This document shows, in pieces, positions 12,651 through 22,709 of a DNA stretch of 64,000 bases; position 1 is the stretch's first letter; each line of letters opens with the position of its first letter. The notes under the pieces are model-generated. The model was not told the DNA's origin. It searched no databases and saw nothing but the letters and a program-made list of their open reading frames with translations. Made by a program: the position numbers and the translations under genes. Origin of the DNA: Rheum nobile (taxonomy: Eukaryota; Streptophyta; Magnoliopsida; Caryophyllales; Polygonaceae); assembly GCA_027886185.1 (NCBI GenBank), contig WOAB01000619.1:9920001-9984000 (forward strand). Reading direction: 5' to 3'.

Positions 12651-13283
12651 TTGTCTTTATCCCAGCAGGATTCCTCTACCAACAAAAGGAAGCGCTCTAG
12701 ACAATTTTCTCGATGGCAAAAACCTCCTCCTAACTGCATGAAATTAAATTTCGACGTATCGGTCAAACCTAATGGTTCTACACACATTGGATACGTATTC
12801 CGCAACCACTCTGGTGAGATGGTCTTCTTAGACCATAGGCAGATTCTCTGCTCCTCACCTATTAAAGCTGAGGCGTTGGTCGCTCTTGAATGCCTTTGTA
12901 GGGCTATTTCGCTTCAGTTTTCGCGGGTAGTTCTTAAAGGAGATAATCTATCTGTCATTAATTCCATCCGTTGAATTTGGAAAATTACTTGGGAAATTTC
13001 TCCTATAATTATGGAAATTCAATCCTTGATACGTGCTTTGGATTATTTTCAGGTTCATCACTGCTACCGAGAGTCTAACAAAGCCGCAGATTTCTTGGCT
13101 ACTTCTAACATCTCCTCCACTCTTCTTCGTAATGCCATTAGGGATTACCTTTCGCCACACCGTGGGTGTGCACAGTTGCATCGATCTCGTCTTCAGTTTT
13201 TAGATTCGAGCTCTACTGTTTCCTCAGCTTGTAAAACATTTGTAAAAATCATCCGTTGTGCTGATTTAGGTATGCCTTCATGA
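12651..13283 (+). pseudogene. LINE-1 C-terminal RNase H domain
   Basis: Follows the reverse transcriptase region. 'LNFDVSVKPNGS' holds the first catalytic Asp, 'IKAEALVALECL' the Glu and 'LKGDNLSVINSI' the second Asp. 'HHCYRESNKAADFLA' matches the end of plant RNase H (RVT_3-type) domains. One in-frame stop (tga, 12972-12974) divides the domain. Plant L1-type LINEs often carry this domain after the reverse transcriptase; it removes template RNA. Confidence 0.85.
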
Positions 13284-13320
13284 TTGTAAGGATACATTCT
13301 ATTTGCCTATATAAAAAAAA

Positions 13321-14041
13321 CAATCGGCTAATATTGCTACATCTACATTTATTTAATATAAAGAATAGCTTGCATCTATTTCCAATCTTCAACAACCTAG
13401 GAATATTAATAATAATAAGTCTACTAGAAAGTCGAAGCGGTGGATTAAACCTTCACTTCCGTGGACTAAAGTTAACTTTGATGCTTTTGTTAAAAGTAAT
13501 TCTTCCAGTTATATCAGAATTATATTCCGAAACCATTTATGAGATGTTGTCTTTTTGGATAGAAAGCAGATTATATGCTCCTCTCCTCTTAAAGTTGAGG
13601 CTATTGTTGCCTTAGAGAGTGTTCGTAGGACTATTTCCCTTAATATTATGTATTTAGTCCTCGAAGGGGATAATTTAACCGTTATAAATTCAATTAGAGG
13701 AATTTGGAAAATTCCTTGGGAAGTTTTTCCAATTATTCATGAAATAAAATCTATTTGGCATTATTTTACTGAGTTTCAGGTCCATCACTGTTACAGGGAG
13801 AACAATAAAGTTGCAGACTTCCTGGCTATAAGAAATGTTTCTCATTTTCTTCTTCGTAGTAATATTATGGATTACATTTCACCAAATACTTCTCGTGATC
13901 ACTTGTTTTGATCTCGCCTTCAACTCTTACGTTGTAATACTAGTCTTCATCTAGCATGTAAGACGCTTGTACAAATCATAGTGATGATTTAGGTATTCCT
14001 TCTGTATAAGGATACCTTCTGTTTGCCATGTATAAAAAAAA
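13321..14041 (+). mobile_element. LINE-2: 5'-truncated LINE copy, RNase H and tail only
   Basis: From about 13430 the sequence repeats the RNase H part of LINE-1 at the protein level ('VVFLDRKQIICSSPLKVEAIVALESV', 'LEGDNLTVINSIRGIWKIPW', 'HHCYRENNKVADFLA'). It ends with the same kind of tail, 'gtataaggataccttctgtttgccatgtataaaaaaaa'. Frames are broken (stop near 13910 and shifts before 13555). The copy abuts the 3' end of the split tRNA-Lys sequence. It is more degraded than the matching part of LINE-1 and is probably an independent 5'-truncated insertion. 13321-13430 holds nothing recognisable. Confidence 0.8.
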
Positions 14042-14048
14042 GTCAATT

Positions 14049-14091
14049 CGTCGTCTGTGGGAAATGAACCCACGACCACATGGTTAAAAGC
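14049..14091 (-). tRNA. tRNA-Lys(TTT), 3' half of a gene split by an insertion
   Basis: Read on the minus strand, this piece gives the anticodon loop CTTTTAA, the 3' anticodon-stem strand CCATG, a T arm GTGGG/CCCAC with loop TTCATTT, the 3' acceptor strand AGACGAC and a G discriminator. The partner half is at 51803-51840. Acceptor (7 of 7) and anticodon (5 of 5) stems pair perfectly across the gap. A run of eight T on the minus strand (14034-14041) lies just downstream like a Pol III terminator, although it is also the tail of LINE-2. The T loop departs from the usual TTCRANN, so the ancestor may already have been weak. Confidence 0.8.
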
Positions 14092-14559
14092 GGGAATTAC
14101 TACTTCCACCGGATTGGAAATTGTGCAAAATGTTCAAATCAACAACTTTGGAAGTCGTTACTCTTTTTCTTTTTTTTAATGGGAACGGTTTTAAAAACCG
14201 TTCCCTAAAAAAATCAACATTTTTTATTAGAAAAACAAACAAATTCATATTGTAAAGTATTGTGCTACTGTTTAATTAAAAACAGGGATAATTTTCACAC
14301 CGTGTTTTTTTATGTCCCACACCGCAATTTGGGCGCCACAACGTTGCGTCCAAAAAAAAATCATACTATTAACTTTTTTTAAAATGATTGATTTGAAGAA
14401 AAATGAGTGTTACATGTAAAAAATTCATATTGTTAATTTTTTAAAATAAATTCATATTTTTGAATTTTCAGAGTATTATTACGGGTGTTTATGCAAATTT
14501 TTGATGAAATATAAGAAAATTAATATAGTTGAATAAACGCTTCTGATCTGTACATGAAC
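14092..14559. mobile_element. Left end of the large insertion in tRNA-Lys (Mutator-like end?)
   Basis: Starts 'gggaattactacttcc' immediately after TTAAAAGC (14084-14091), which recurs at 51803-51810. Three stretches recur in inverted orientation near the right end: the 'gggaacggtttt...ttccc' motif (14180-14206), 'gtaaagtattg...taattaaaaacaggg' and 'cacaccgcaatttgggcgccacaacgttgcg' (14316-14346). Long, partly conserved inverted ends and an 8-bp (or imperfect 9-bp) duplication suggest a Mutator-like element. No transposase is seen. 14371-14559 is AT-rich without features. Confidence 0.5.
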
Positions 14560-14828
14560 AATTATATTATACATGTTTATTGGGCCGCAGCCATAGCCTC
14601 GGTCGGGCTGAGCTCTCCTCGGCAACAAGGGCGGCGCCGGGCTCCTTGGGTGGTAGTGGTCGGCTGGAGGTGGGTGGTAGCTTCTTCCTCCATATTCTGC
14701 ATGGTTAGCTAGCAAAGGAGGAATGGCATGGAAGCTAGAAGACACATTGAAACCGGAGTTCATACCTTGGCCTTCTCTTGGCAAGTTGTGGCCTTCTCTA
14801 AGGGTGGAGACGATGGGCATTTGAGAGG
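14560..14828 (-). pseudogene. Downstream part of a retrotransposon gag, cut by the CRM insertion
   Basis: Minus-strand frame with 'MPIVSTLREGHNLP', 'GMNSGFNVSSSFHAIPP' and a Pro/His/Arg-rich stretch. It continues, without loss of frame, the gag piece at 40141-40493 once the CRM element and one AGGTA copy are set aside. It stops near 14575 where AT-rich DNA begins, so the rest of this element is deleted. No zinc knuckle is left. I cannot assign the lineage beyond LTR retrotransposon. Confidence 0.65.
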
Positions 14829-14833
14829 AGGTA

Positions 14834-15224
14834 AGATGCGCCCCTACCCACCATGACTGCAACTAAGGAGGAGGAAGCCATGAGCATCCGCTCACAAGGG
14901 CCCATAACAAGATCGCGTGCCAAGGCCATCGCCTTGACGACACAATCATTGATAGTGCGCATCGTCGCTAGCCAAGGCGCGCCAGAGAACGCGTTCTCTC
15001 TCAAACTCATCGTGCATAATCCAGAGAGCACGTTCACTTTCAAACTCCTCTCCACCATCAGCATCGCGTTCATTTAGAGACTCTTTTGTTATTTTTAAAT
15101 ACTTTTCTATTTTGGGCGTGTGTTCCACTCATGTTGAGTGGGCTAGCCCATTAGGCGAGACTCGGCCCATCCGAGTCTCGCGACCCCTATATAAGGCCAT
15201 CTCAGCCTCATGTATTAGGTTACG
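14834..15224 (+). repeat. CRM left (5') LTR, first part
   Basis: Matches 39376-39766 of the right LTR almost base for base. Begins 'agatgcgcccc' where the right LTR has 'tgatgtgcccc', so the terminal T is mutated. The Tekay-like element enters at 15225 with a TTACG duplication (15220-15224 and 26258-26262). Contains the U3 region with the end of the polyprotein frame and the promoter. Confidence 0.93.
15140..15196 (+). promoter_or_regulatory. CRM LTR promoter (site II motifs and TATA box)
   Basis: 'ctatataagg' at 15187-15196 is a clear TATA box. Just upstream are 'tgggctagccca' (palindromic site II-like) and 'gactcggcccatccgagtc', an inverted repeat around GGCCCA. The same arrangement lies at 39678-39738 in the right LTR. 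TGGGCY motifs are known TCP-bound elements in plant promoters; use here is inferred. The Tekay insertion is about 30 bp downstream and would separate this promoter from the element body. Confidence 0.75.
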
Positions 15225-17660
15225 TGTAACACCCCCAAAACTTAACCCTTTTGGAAAGGTATTACCGCCAGTGACCCCAGTGTTCCTTACCGAGATCACC
15301 CAAGGCTTTACCGTTAAAATACAATTTATGAAATACAAATGATACATAATGATCAAAGCATTCAATCCCAAACATAACATTGTCAAGGAAATAGAGTTAC
15401 GGGATTACAACCCAATCCCAAATAGGCCAACACAGAGTTTAAACCAAAAACAGCGGAAGTCTTAGAAAGTACATTACAACCAACGTCATTGTCCAAAAGA
15501 TCTCAACCTGATTAAAGAAATAATTAAAATGTTCAAAAACCACCGCCGACTCCATAGTCCTTCTAATCTTCTGAGCTACTTTCTATCTGATGTGCCGAAT
15601 CGAACGGATGACACAAGCCCACATGCAGAGAACAAAGTTTGTGGGTTAGTCTACTTGAATAGACTAGCAAGGGTACAAAGCAGAATGGTTCGAAGCAGTC
15701 GTATTAGGTTAGACTCATCGCTTCTCGAATAATAATCGATGACGATAGTCAACCATCATACTCCTACTGGAATAAACAAGAGGTATGCACAAGAGAAGAT
15801 TCTGGAAGACTGAATCTTCACAAACATCGACTCGAAAGAAGACTCCAACGGAAATGAGTCTTGAAGGAAATATGGCAAATCTGGAATGTTACAGAATCAT
15901 ACAACAATGATTTAAAAGTTGACTGAGATGCTTCGGTTCACGACCAACCTCATCGCATACAGCGAATCCAGATTGGAAAGAGAACGTACTATGATCAAAG
16001 TCGAGACGAGTTTTCCTAGCTGAACTATAACTTAGCTGTACTACTCGCCCAAGGCTTATTAATTATGTTCGTCAGAGTAGCACTTATCTGATTTATGTTT
16101 CAAAAACACACATCACGTTTATTAGACTTTTACATGTGTACCCCATCATTGGGACGACACATCGTAGTATACGTTTCGTCGAGAGTGACGTATACCGGAA
16201 GGTTTGTGACACCAGCTAAGTGTCCTATCTCTACACAGTTGTGAAAGAGACCGATCATGATCTTAGAATAGTACCAGATGGAGACGAGCCACCCCGATAC
16301 CAGATTATAAAGAAACGACTGGACAGAGTCCGAGTAACGTTCCTATCTAACAGTGCTAACTAAATAGTTACAGCACAACAACAGTTACAGGATAAATCCA
16401 CATAAAGGCCCGAAAGGCGATCACAGATAATAGCGTTGTTCTAACAGATATACAACCTATTATATGATTTTCAAAACAGTTTATCAAAACCGTTTCCAGA
16501 CAAACAGAGTATTCATTCCAAATTAATTACTCAGATAAACTACTGATAATTAATGTAAATATGGAACGAATGAGCAAGAGCGAACCCCCACTTGCCTTAA
16601 TCCGCAGAATAGCCTAACGACGACAACTGGATTCCGGGCTCGACACGGGTATAGCTCCGACAACACAACAACCTTCGAGTCGACCCATAAAAGGAACCCT
16701 AAGTTAGATCCGACATAACCATAGTACGAATCTAAAAACGACGAAAGAGAATGAAAGGAAAGACGCCACGACCACAACCAACCAAGCCAGAGCCACGAAG
16801 GCATTCTGGGCACTGGCGGCGGTCGCTGTTCTTGGCGGCGGTCGCCGCAGTTCATCACGGCGGGCGCCGTGAAGAACACGGCGGTCGTCGTGAAGAACAC
16901 GGCGGTCGCCATGAAGAACTCAGATGACAGAATGGCGAGAAAACTCACCCCAAATCACGATCGACTCGGCCTCCTTCGACTTGTTTGGGTTCTGACCTCC
17001 AAAGGCAACCACAAGCTCCTCGAAGGGCTACTGGAACAACACCAAAGGCCACCGGCGAAAGCTTCCGAATTCCGGCGAGAGGCACAAACTCCAGCGAGAG
17101 GAAGATTTGAGGATTTCAGCTTGATTTGTGCATGAATCTGATCCCAATCCTCTTCCTTTTATAGCCATAGATCATGTGGACACCGCGATGGTCTAAACGA
17201 GACATGGCGAGGCTAAATCGGCGCCTTGTCAGACGTCTCCGGCGACCAACGGATAATGACCCCTGGGTAATCACGACGGGCGCCACAACTTTGCCTACGG
17301 CGGGCACGCGGCGGGCGCCGTAATTACGGCGGTCGCCGTTCTTCGTGTCTTCGCGCCCAGCTGGAAGGCGAGGGCACTGTTGCCTCGAGCCTTTCGCGGC
17401 GGTCGCCGCCACTGTGGCATTGCCCTTCTCAGCTTTTGGATGACAACGACTTTAACCCGGGATAAAAATTATCGTACGCGAACGCTTATAAACATTCGAA
17501 GCACGTCGTCTGTATTTTATTTCATTGAGAAAAATAATACAGATACAGAGCACATTACAGAATGTCTCAAGCTACATGAATTAAATCCGACGTACACAAT
17601 GGGTACTCGGGAAAATTCCAAAATTCCCAAAATAACCTTACAAAAATACGGGGTATCACA
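15225..17660 (-). repeat. Tekay-like 3' LTR
   Basis: 2436 bp, colinear with 23843-26257. Differences are mostly single bases plus length changes inside the CG-rich arrays. TATA box on the minus strand at 17155-17164 (ctataaaagg). CG-rich motif arrays at 16817-16915 and 17269-17405. Open frames here (for example 16550-16948 and 17116-17412) recur in the other LTR and have no recognised domain. Confidence 0.93.
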
Positions 17661-17674
17661 TCTCCTCCCCCTTA
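17661..17674 (-). other. Polypurine tract of the Tekay-like element
   Basis: On the minus strand 'aagggggaggaga' lies directly before the 3' LTR start tgtgatacccc. This is the expected place and composition for the primer of plus-strand DNA synthesis. Confidence 0.85.
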
Positions 17675-17696
17675 AAAGAAGTTTCGACCCCGAAAC

Positions 17697-20345
17697 TTAG
17701 GTCGAAAATAACTCGGGAAAACGCCTGAGCATATCTGACTCGGTTTCCCACGTTTTCCAAGTAACTTCTTCGGTCCCTGACTTGGACCACAACACTCGTA
17801 CCAACGGCATGATCTTGTTGCGCAAACGCTTCTCCCGACGCTCCAAAATGCGCACGGGCATCTCCTCATAAGTACCATTAGCTTGAATCTCGATGTCCTC
17901 ATAACTCAGCACATGAGACTCATCTGGCACATACTTCCTGAGCAGAGATACGTGGAACACATTATGCACTGGATGAGCCGATGGCGGCAATGCCAAGCGG
18001 TACGCTAGAGATCTCACTCTATCCAGAATCTCGAATGGTCCTACATAGCGAGGGTTAAGCTGCCCACGCTTACCAAATCTGAAAACTCCTTTGGATGGCG
18101 ATACCTTGACAAAAACCTTGTCACCGACCTCGAACTCGACAGTCCTGCGCTTCCGATCTGCGTAGGACATCTGTCGACTCTGAGCGGTCAACATCCTTTG
18201 TCTGATCAAAGCAATGTCTGAAGCCGTCCTTTCGACCAACTCTAGTCCAAGCAGAATTGTGTCGGCATTATCATCCCAACAAATCGGAGATCTGCATCTG
18301 CGACCATACAAAGCTTCAAACGGAGCCATCTTGATTGTAGCATGCCAGCTATTGTTGTACGTGAACTCAATCAGACTCAAGTTGTCCTCCCAGCTAGTCG
18401 GACGATCGAGTACACAAGCTCTAAGCATATCCTCTAGGGTCTGGATGGTCCTTTCAGACTGGCCATCTGTCTGAGGATGAAATGCGGTGTTGAACCTCAA
18501 CTCGGTTCCCATAGCCTTATGAAGTTCCTGCCAGAACCTTGACATGAAACGGCCATCTCGGTCCGATACAATGGTCTTAGGAATGCCATGTAAGCGGACA
18601 ATCTCCTTCTGGTAGACTTCTGCTAACTTTTGGGTTTCCCATGTGGTCTTGATGGCTATGAAATGAGCACTCTTCGTAAGCCTATCCATAATTACCCAGA
18701 TAGCATCCCTCTGACTTCGAGTCTTTGGTAGCCCAGTGACGAAGTCCATGGAAATGTCCTCCCATTTCCATTCTGGCATTGGGAGAGGTAGCAACTCACC
18801 ACCTGGCCTGCGGTGTTCGATCTTGACCTTCTGGCAAGTTAAGCACTTTCCCACAAAGTCTGCTACGTCCCACTTCATGTTTGGCCACCAAAACTTCTTC
18901 CTGAGGTCCTTGTACATCTTGCTAGAGCCAGGATGCACAGAATAAGCAGATGAATGAGCTTCTCTCATCACCAACTGACGAAGACCTTCTGTGTCAGGCA
19001 TACAGATTCGGTCCTGAAACCAAAGTGATCCATCATCCTGAACCACAAAACGGGGAGCTTTCCCATCCATCACTTCACTGCTTAACTTCACCAAGATGAT
19101 GTCATTGACTTGCTTTTCTTTGATCTGATCCAGCAGTATAGCCTGAATTTCCATCATACTCAGGTACCCTCTACGCTGGTCATACAAGACTTCAATGTCG
19201 CATGACTCTTGGTTTAGCTTGGTCTGAGCAGTAAGTAGAGCAATTACAGTCTCATGTGTTGTCTTCCGGCTTAGTGCATCAGCTACTACATTAGCCTTGC
19301 CCGGATGATACAGCAATTCCATGTCGTAGTCTTTGAGCAACTCTAGCCAGCGGTGTTGTCTCATATTTAGCTCCTTCTGAGTAAATATATACTTGAGACT
19401 TTTGTGGTCAGTGAAGACTTGGCATCTTATACCGTAGAGGTAATGCCTCCAAATCTTTAGCGCAAAGACAATCGCTGCTAACTCAAGATCATGGGTCGGA
19501 TAGTTTTCTTCGTAAATCTTGAGTTGTCTAGATGCGTAAGCAATAACTCTGCCTTTCTGCATCAGTACACAACCCAAACCACACTTTGAAGCATCACTAT
19601 AGACCACATAATCGTCATTCCCTTCTGGGAGTGCTAACACGGGTGTCGAGGTCAGCCGTCGCTTCAACTCCTGGAAACTGGCCTCGCACTTGTCATTCCA
19701 GACAAACTTCTTGTGGACCTTGCGGAGTAGATTGGTCATAGGTAGAGCGATCTTTGAAAATCCTTCTACGAACCTTCTATAATACCCGGCAAGTCCAAGA
19801 AAACTACGTACCTCCTTCACGTTCTGGGGCTGTGTCCAATTAGCCATCGCTTCAATTTTTTGGGGATCAACCATAACCCCATTTTTATTGATTACGTGGC
19901 CTAAGAAAGCCACTTCCTTTATCCAGAATTCACATTTAGACAATTTAGCAAAAAGCTGATGTTGTCTAAGGATTGACAAGGCAATCCGCAGATGTTCCTC
20001 GTGGACTTCTTCATTCGGAGAATAGATCAGAATGTCGTCGATGAAGACCACCACGAACTTATCCAAGTACTGGTGAAAACATCGGTTCATCAAATCCATA
20101 AAGACAGCTGAAGCATTTGTAAGCCCAAAAGGCATCACTACGAACTCGTAATGACCATATCTGGTCCTAAACGCAGTTCTAGGAATGTCCTGCTCACGAA
20201 TCCTGAGTTGGTGATATCCAGATCTCAAGTCGATCTTGGAGAAAACCTTTGCTCCCTGCAACTGGTCCAACAAGTCATCAATCCTAGGCAAAGGATACTT
20301 GTTCTTGATCGTCACCTTATTCAACTCTCGATAGTCGATACAAAG
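17697..20345 (-). pseudogene. Tekay-like pol: reverse transcriptase, RNase H, integrase
   Basis: After the nonsense codon at 20346 an open stretch of about 880 codons remains. Reverse transcriptase motifs: 'YPLPRIDDLL', 'FSKIDLRSGYHQ', 'MPFGLTNA' and 'FIDDILIYS' (catalytic DD near residue 96). RNase H: 'VVYSDASKCGLG', 'DLELAAIVFAL', 'FTDHKSL'. Integrase: an HHCC-type start with 'FWWPNMKWDVADFVGKCLTC', then 'DFVTGLP', 'IVSDRDGRF' and 'HPQTDGQSERT' with the D, D and E residues. The C-terminal 'PLVRVLWSKSGTEEVTWKTW' resembles a chromodomain that guides chromovirus integration. The frame ends 22 bp before the polypurine tract. Confidence 0.92.
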
Positions 20346-21353
20346 TCAGAATGATCCGTCCTTCTTTTTGACGAATAATACCGGAGCACCCCACGGCGAT
20401 GCACTCGGCCTGACATAACCTTTGTCAAGGAGATCTTCAAGTTGATTCTTCAACTCTTGCATCTCAGCTGGAGCCATCTGATACGGTGATTTGGAAATCG
20501 GCGCCGTACCAGGCTCAAGATCAATTGAAAACTCTACGTCACGGTTCAGGGGTAATCCAGGAATTTCTTCTGGAAAGACATCCGAAAACTCCCTAACTAC
20601 AGGAATATCAAGAACCTCAGGTCCATCCTTCACAGGCGAATCCAAGTAGCAAAGGTACCCGACACATCCTTGTCGTAGTAGCTTAAACGCACCCATCGCA
20701 TTGATCAGCTTGCCGTTATCAGCGTCATTTCGACCTTTGAACTTGCACACGAACTGGCCCCCAGATGACACCGTCACCGTTCTTGAACTGAAGTCGATCA
20801 CCACCTTGTGACGCGTCAGCCAATCCATACCGAGAATAATGTCGTATGGAGCCATGGCTATGCAGATTAAATCTGCCTCGAATTCCTTACCCTGAATGGT
20901 AATCGGAAAGTCGGACAAATGCTTGGTTCCCACCAAACGTTCTCCATTAGGAAGATTAACGACGAAAGGGTCGCACGAATCGTTGCACACTAAATCTAAC
21001 TTGCTAACACAGCTATCCGAAATAAAGGAATGCGTAGCACCAGAATCAAACAGAATGCACATTGAAGTAGAGTGAAGGTATAGAGTACCTTGAGCAATCG
21101 GAGCATTGGGTCCATCTGCTTCACGCATTTCGTACAAGCGTTGGCCCTGACTTCCAGAAACAGCTGGGGCCTTTCCCCTGTTCTGAGCAGTCGTCTGCAC
21201 TGAAGGGCTAGGAGTCTCGACATGCTTAAACCTAGGTCGGTTGCTCTGATGAACTGACCCTTGCTGCGACTCTACTCCCTTCTGCTTCCCCTGCTTGCAG
21301 AACTTTTGCAGATGACCATCACGTCCACACCCAAAGCACGACCTCTTCTCCTT
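20346..21353 (-). pseudogene. Tekay-like second zinc knuckle, protease and start of reverse transcriptase
   Basis: Same frame as the pol part. It starts after a TAG at 21354-21356, carries a second CCHC knuckle (CFGCGRDGHLQKFC), then the aspartic protease with 'LFDSGATHSFIS' and 'DIILGMDWL', then the start of reverse transcriptase (GYVRPSASPWGAPVLFVKKKDGSF). A TGA at 20346-20348 follows, at a codon that is normally CGA-type in relatives. The protease would cut the polyprotein. The single-base nature of the stop is inferred from frame continuity. Confidence 0.88.
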
Positions 21354-22418
21354 CTAACACTCATTGCTCTTGTGCCCAGCCGTACCACAGTTATAACACT
21401 GCACTGAACTCCGGGTCTGCCCTGACTGCTGAGTCGATCCTCCTTGCATCATCTCCGTCTTAGCTCGGCCGGACTTGGCAAAGTTAGACGGTGGCGCAGG
21501 GCGCTTAAAACCACCTCCCTGGTTCTGGTTCTGCATCGACTTCTGTCGGTTGCGCCTCTTGGTCGACTCCTCAAGAGTTACCTCCAGCTTATAGGCACAA
21601 TCCACAAACTGCTCCAAGGTAGAGCATGTGTGTTACACCATTAACGGCTTGATATCCGGGCTCATCCACTCGTGGAAGTACCAGATCTTTTGGGCCTCGC
21701 TGGTGATCTCGGCAGTGGCATACTGTAAAAGGTGATTGAACTTAGACGCCAACTCGGTCACTTTCAGACCATCCATCTTTGGGTACAAGAACTCTTTATG
21801 CTTCTCATCTCTCATAGCACGAGAGAAAAAGCGATCAACCATCTTGGTCTTGAACATCGACCAAGTCAACACTGGGCTCTCAGCCAAACCTGTGTTCTCC
21901 CACCACTCGCTAGCCTCCTCCTTCAGCTGAAGAGAAGCGATATGGACCTTCTCGGCCTCAGTACACTCCACGTTCCGAAACAGCCTCTCCATATGGGAGA
22001 ACCAATGAGTCACTGCTACTGGCTCCCATTTCCCGTTATAGCAATCGGGCCTCATGGAAGTGATGGTCTTAAGAGCGCGACCATAGTTGTCTCTAGTCCT
22101 GACGGCATTCTCCTGAACCACAGGGTTTCTGGGCTCCACAACATCAGGAACCGCTGCGTTAGGAGACACTTCTTGCGCTTGAGGTGCACTGGGTCTCAAT
22201 ACGTCTGCAATTGCCTGCATCACAATTCCGCGAATCGCCTCAACAAGTGCGGCATCAAACAGCGCCGACGCTTGGGTCTGATCTTGACCTTCACGCCTCT
22301 GTTGGACGCGAGACTCTGACTCGTGCTCATCCTGAACACTTCTTCCTGCTGGCCTGGGATCTTGGCTAGTCCCAGCACCGGCTCGAATCGAGTTTCTCGT
22401 GCATCTTGGGTTCACCAT
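21354..22418 (-). pseudogene. Tekay-like gag with first zinc knuckle
   Basis: Probable start at the methionine at 22418 (MVNPRCTRNSIR). The core has 'WFSHMERLFRNVECTEAEKVHIASLQLKEEASEWWENT' and 'FSRAMRDEKHKEFL', as in Ty3 gag proteins. A TAA at 21633-21635 interrupts the frame, which then continues to 'CYNCGTAGHKSNEC', a CCHC knuckle for RNA binding, and ends at a TAG at 21354-21356. Both stops keep the frame and each is explained by one C-to-T change in a glutamine codon. Confidence 0.88.
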
Positions 22419-22709
22419 CTGTTTACCGATCCAATTCCAAGCATTCAATACATTAATAATATGCAATCTACTTATGCAATATACCAACGTAAGGAAATTA
22501 CTCAGAATAGATCAACTTTGCATTTTATAGATGAACCTTCGAATTGTTACACAAGCTACACATAAGTCTATCATTCGAGCGCTAGGACAACATTGCTCGA
22601 AGATATATGTGTTTCTCAGAGTATTTGCCATAATACCGAAATATTACACATAGTACAAACTTGGAATACTAAGAAATGAAACTACTGCGATAGGCAACGC
22701 CAATCCTCA

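Larger units (their letters stand above)
6490..12974 (+). pseudogene. LINE-1 ORF2: endonuclease-reverse transcriptase, broken
   Basis: The start 'MKIGYWNCRG' is the first motif of the AP-type endonuclease. 'LLIGDFND', 'RLDRVLL' and 'TSDHCLI' are later endonuclease motifs. A frameshift lies in a T run near 6808-6815. The reverse transcriptase begins with 'NKTPGPDGFTAEFYQKYW' and 'NHYRPISLC' (about 7850-8070), is split by the solo LTR, and resumes at 10724 with 'LKLDMEKAYDKLDW'. The catalytic 'FADD' box is at about 11194. It continues through 'KYLGIPI' and a zf-RVT-like region (WKLQIPPKLKNFLWK). Stops occur near 11474, 11759, 11987 and 12584. The RNase H domain follows in another frame from 12651. 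The element would normally nick DNA and prime reverse transcription on it; this copy cannot. Confidence 0.88.
6480..13320 (+). mobile_element. LINE-1: plant L1-type non-LTR retrotransposon, interrupted
   Basis: Endonuclease, reverse transcriptase, a zinc-binding C-terminal region and RNase H follow each other on the plus strand. The element ends in 'gtaaggatacattctatttgcctatataaaaaaaa' near 13286-13320, which acts as its 3' tail. The same tail recurs at the end of the truncated copy at 14041. A 2617-bp solo LTR (8102-10718) with a GGTTA duplication sits inside the reverse transcriptase. No clear ORF1 with a zinc knuckle is visible upstream. The element is dead: several stops and frameshifts lie in ORF2. 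Confidence 0.88.

Noticed and set aside
14050..14091. A SINE head derived from tRNA-Lys
   Set aside because: Both halves together form one ordinary-length tRNA with matched stems across the gap; a SINE would have A and B boxes close together followed by a tail.
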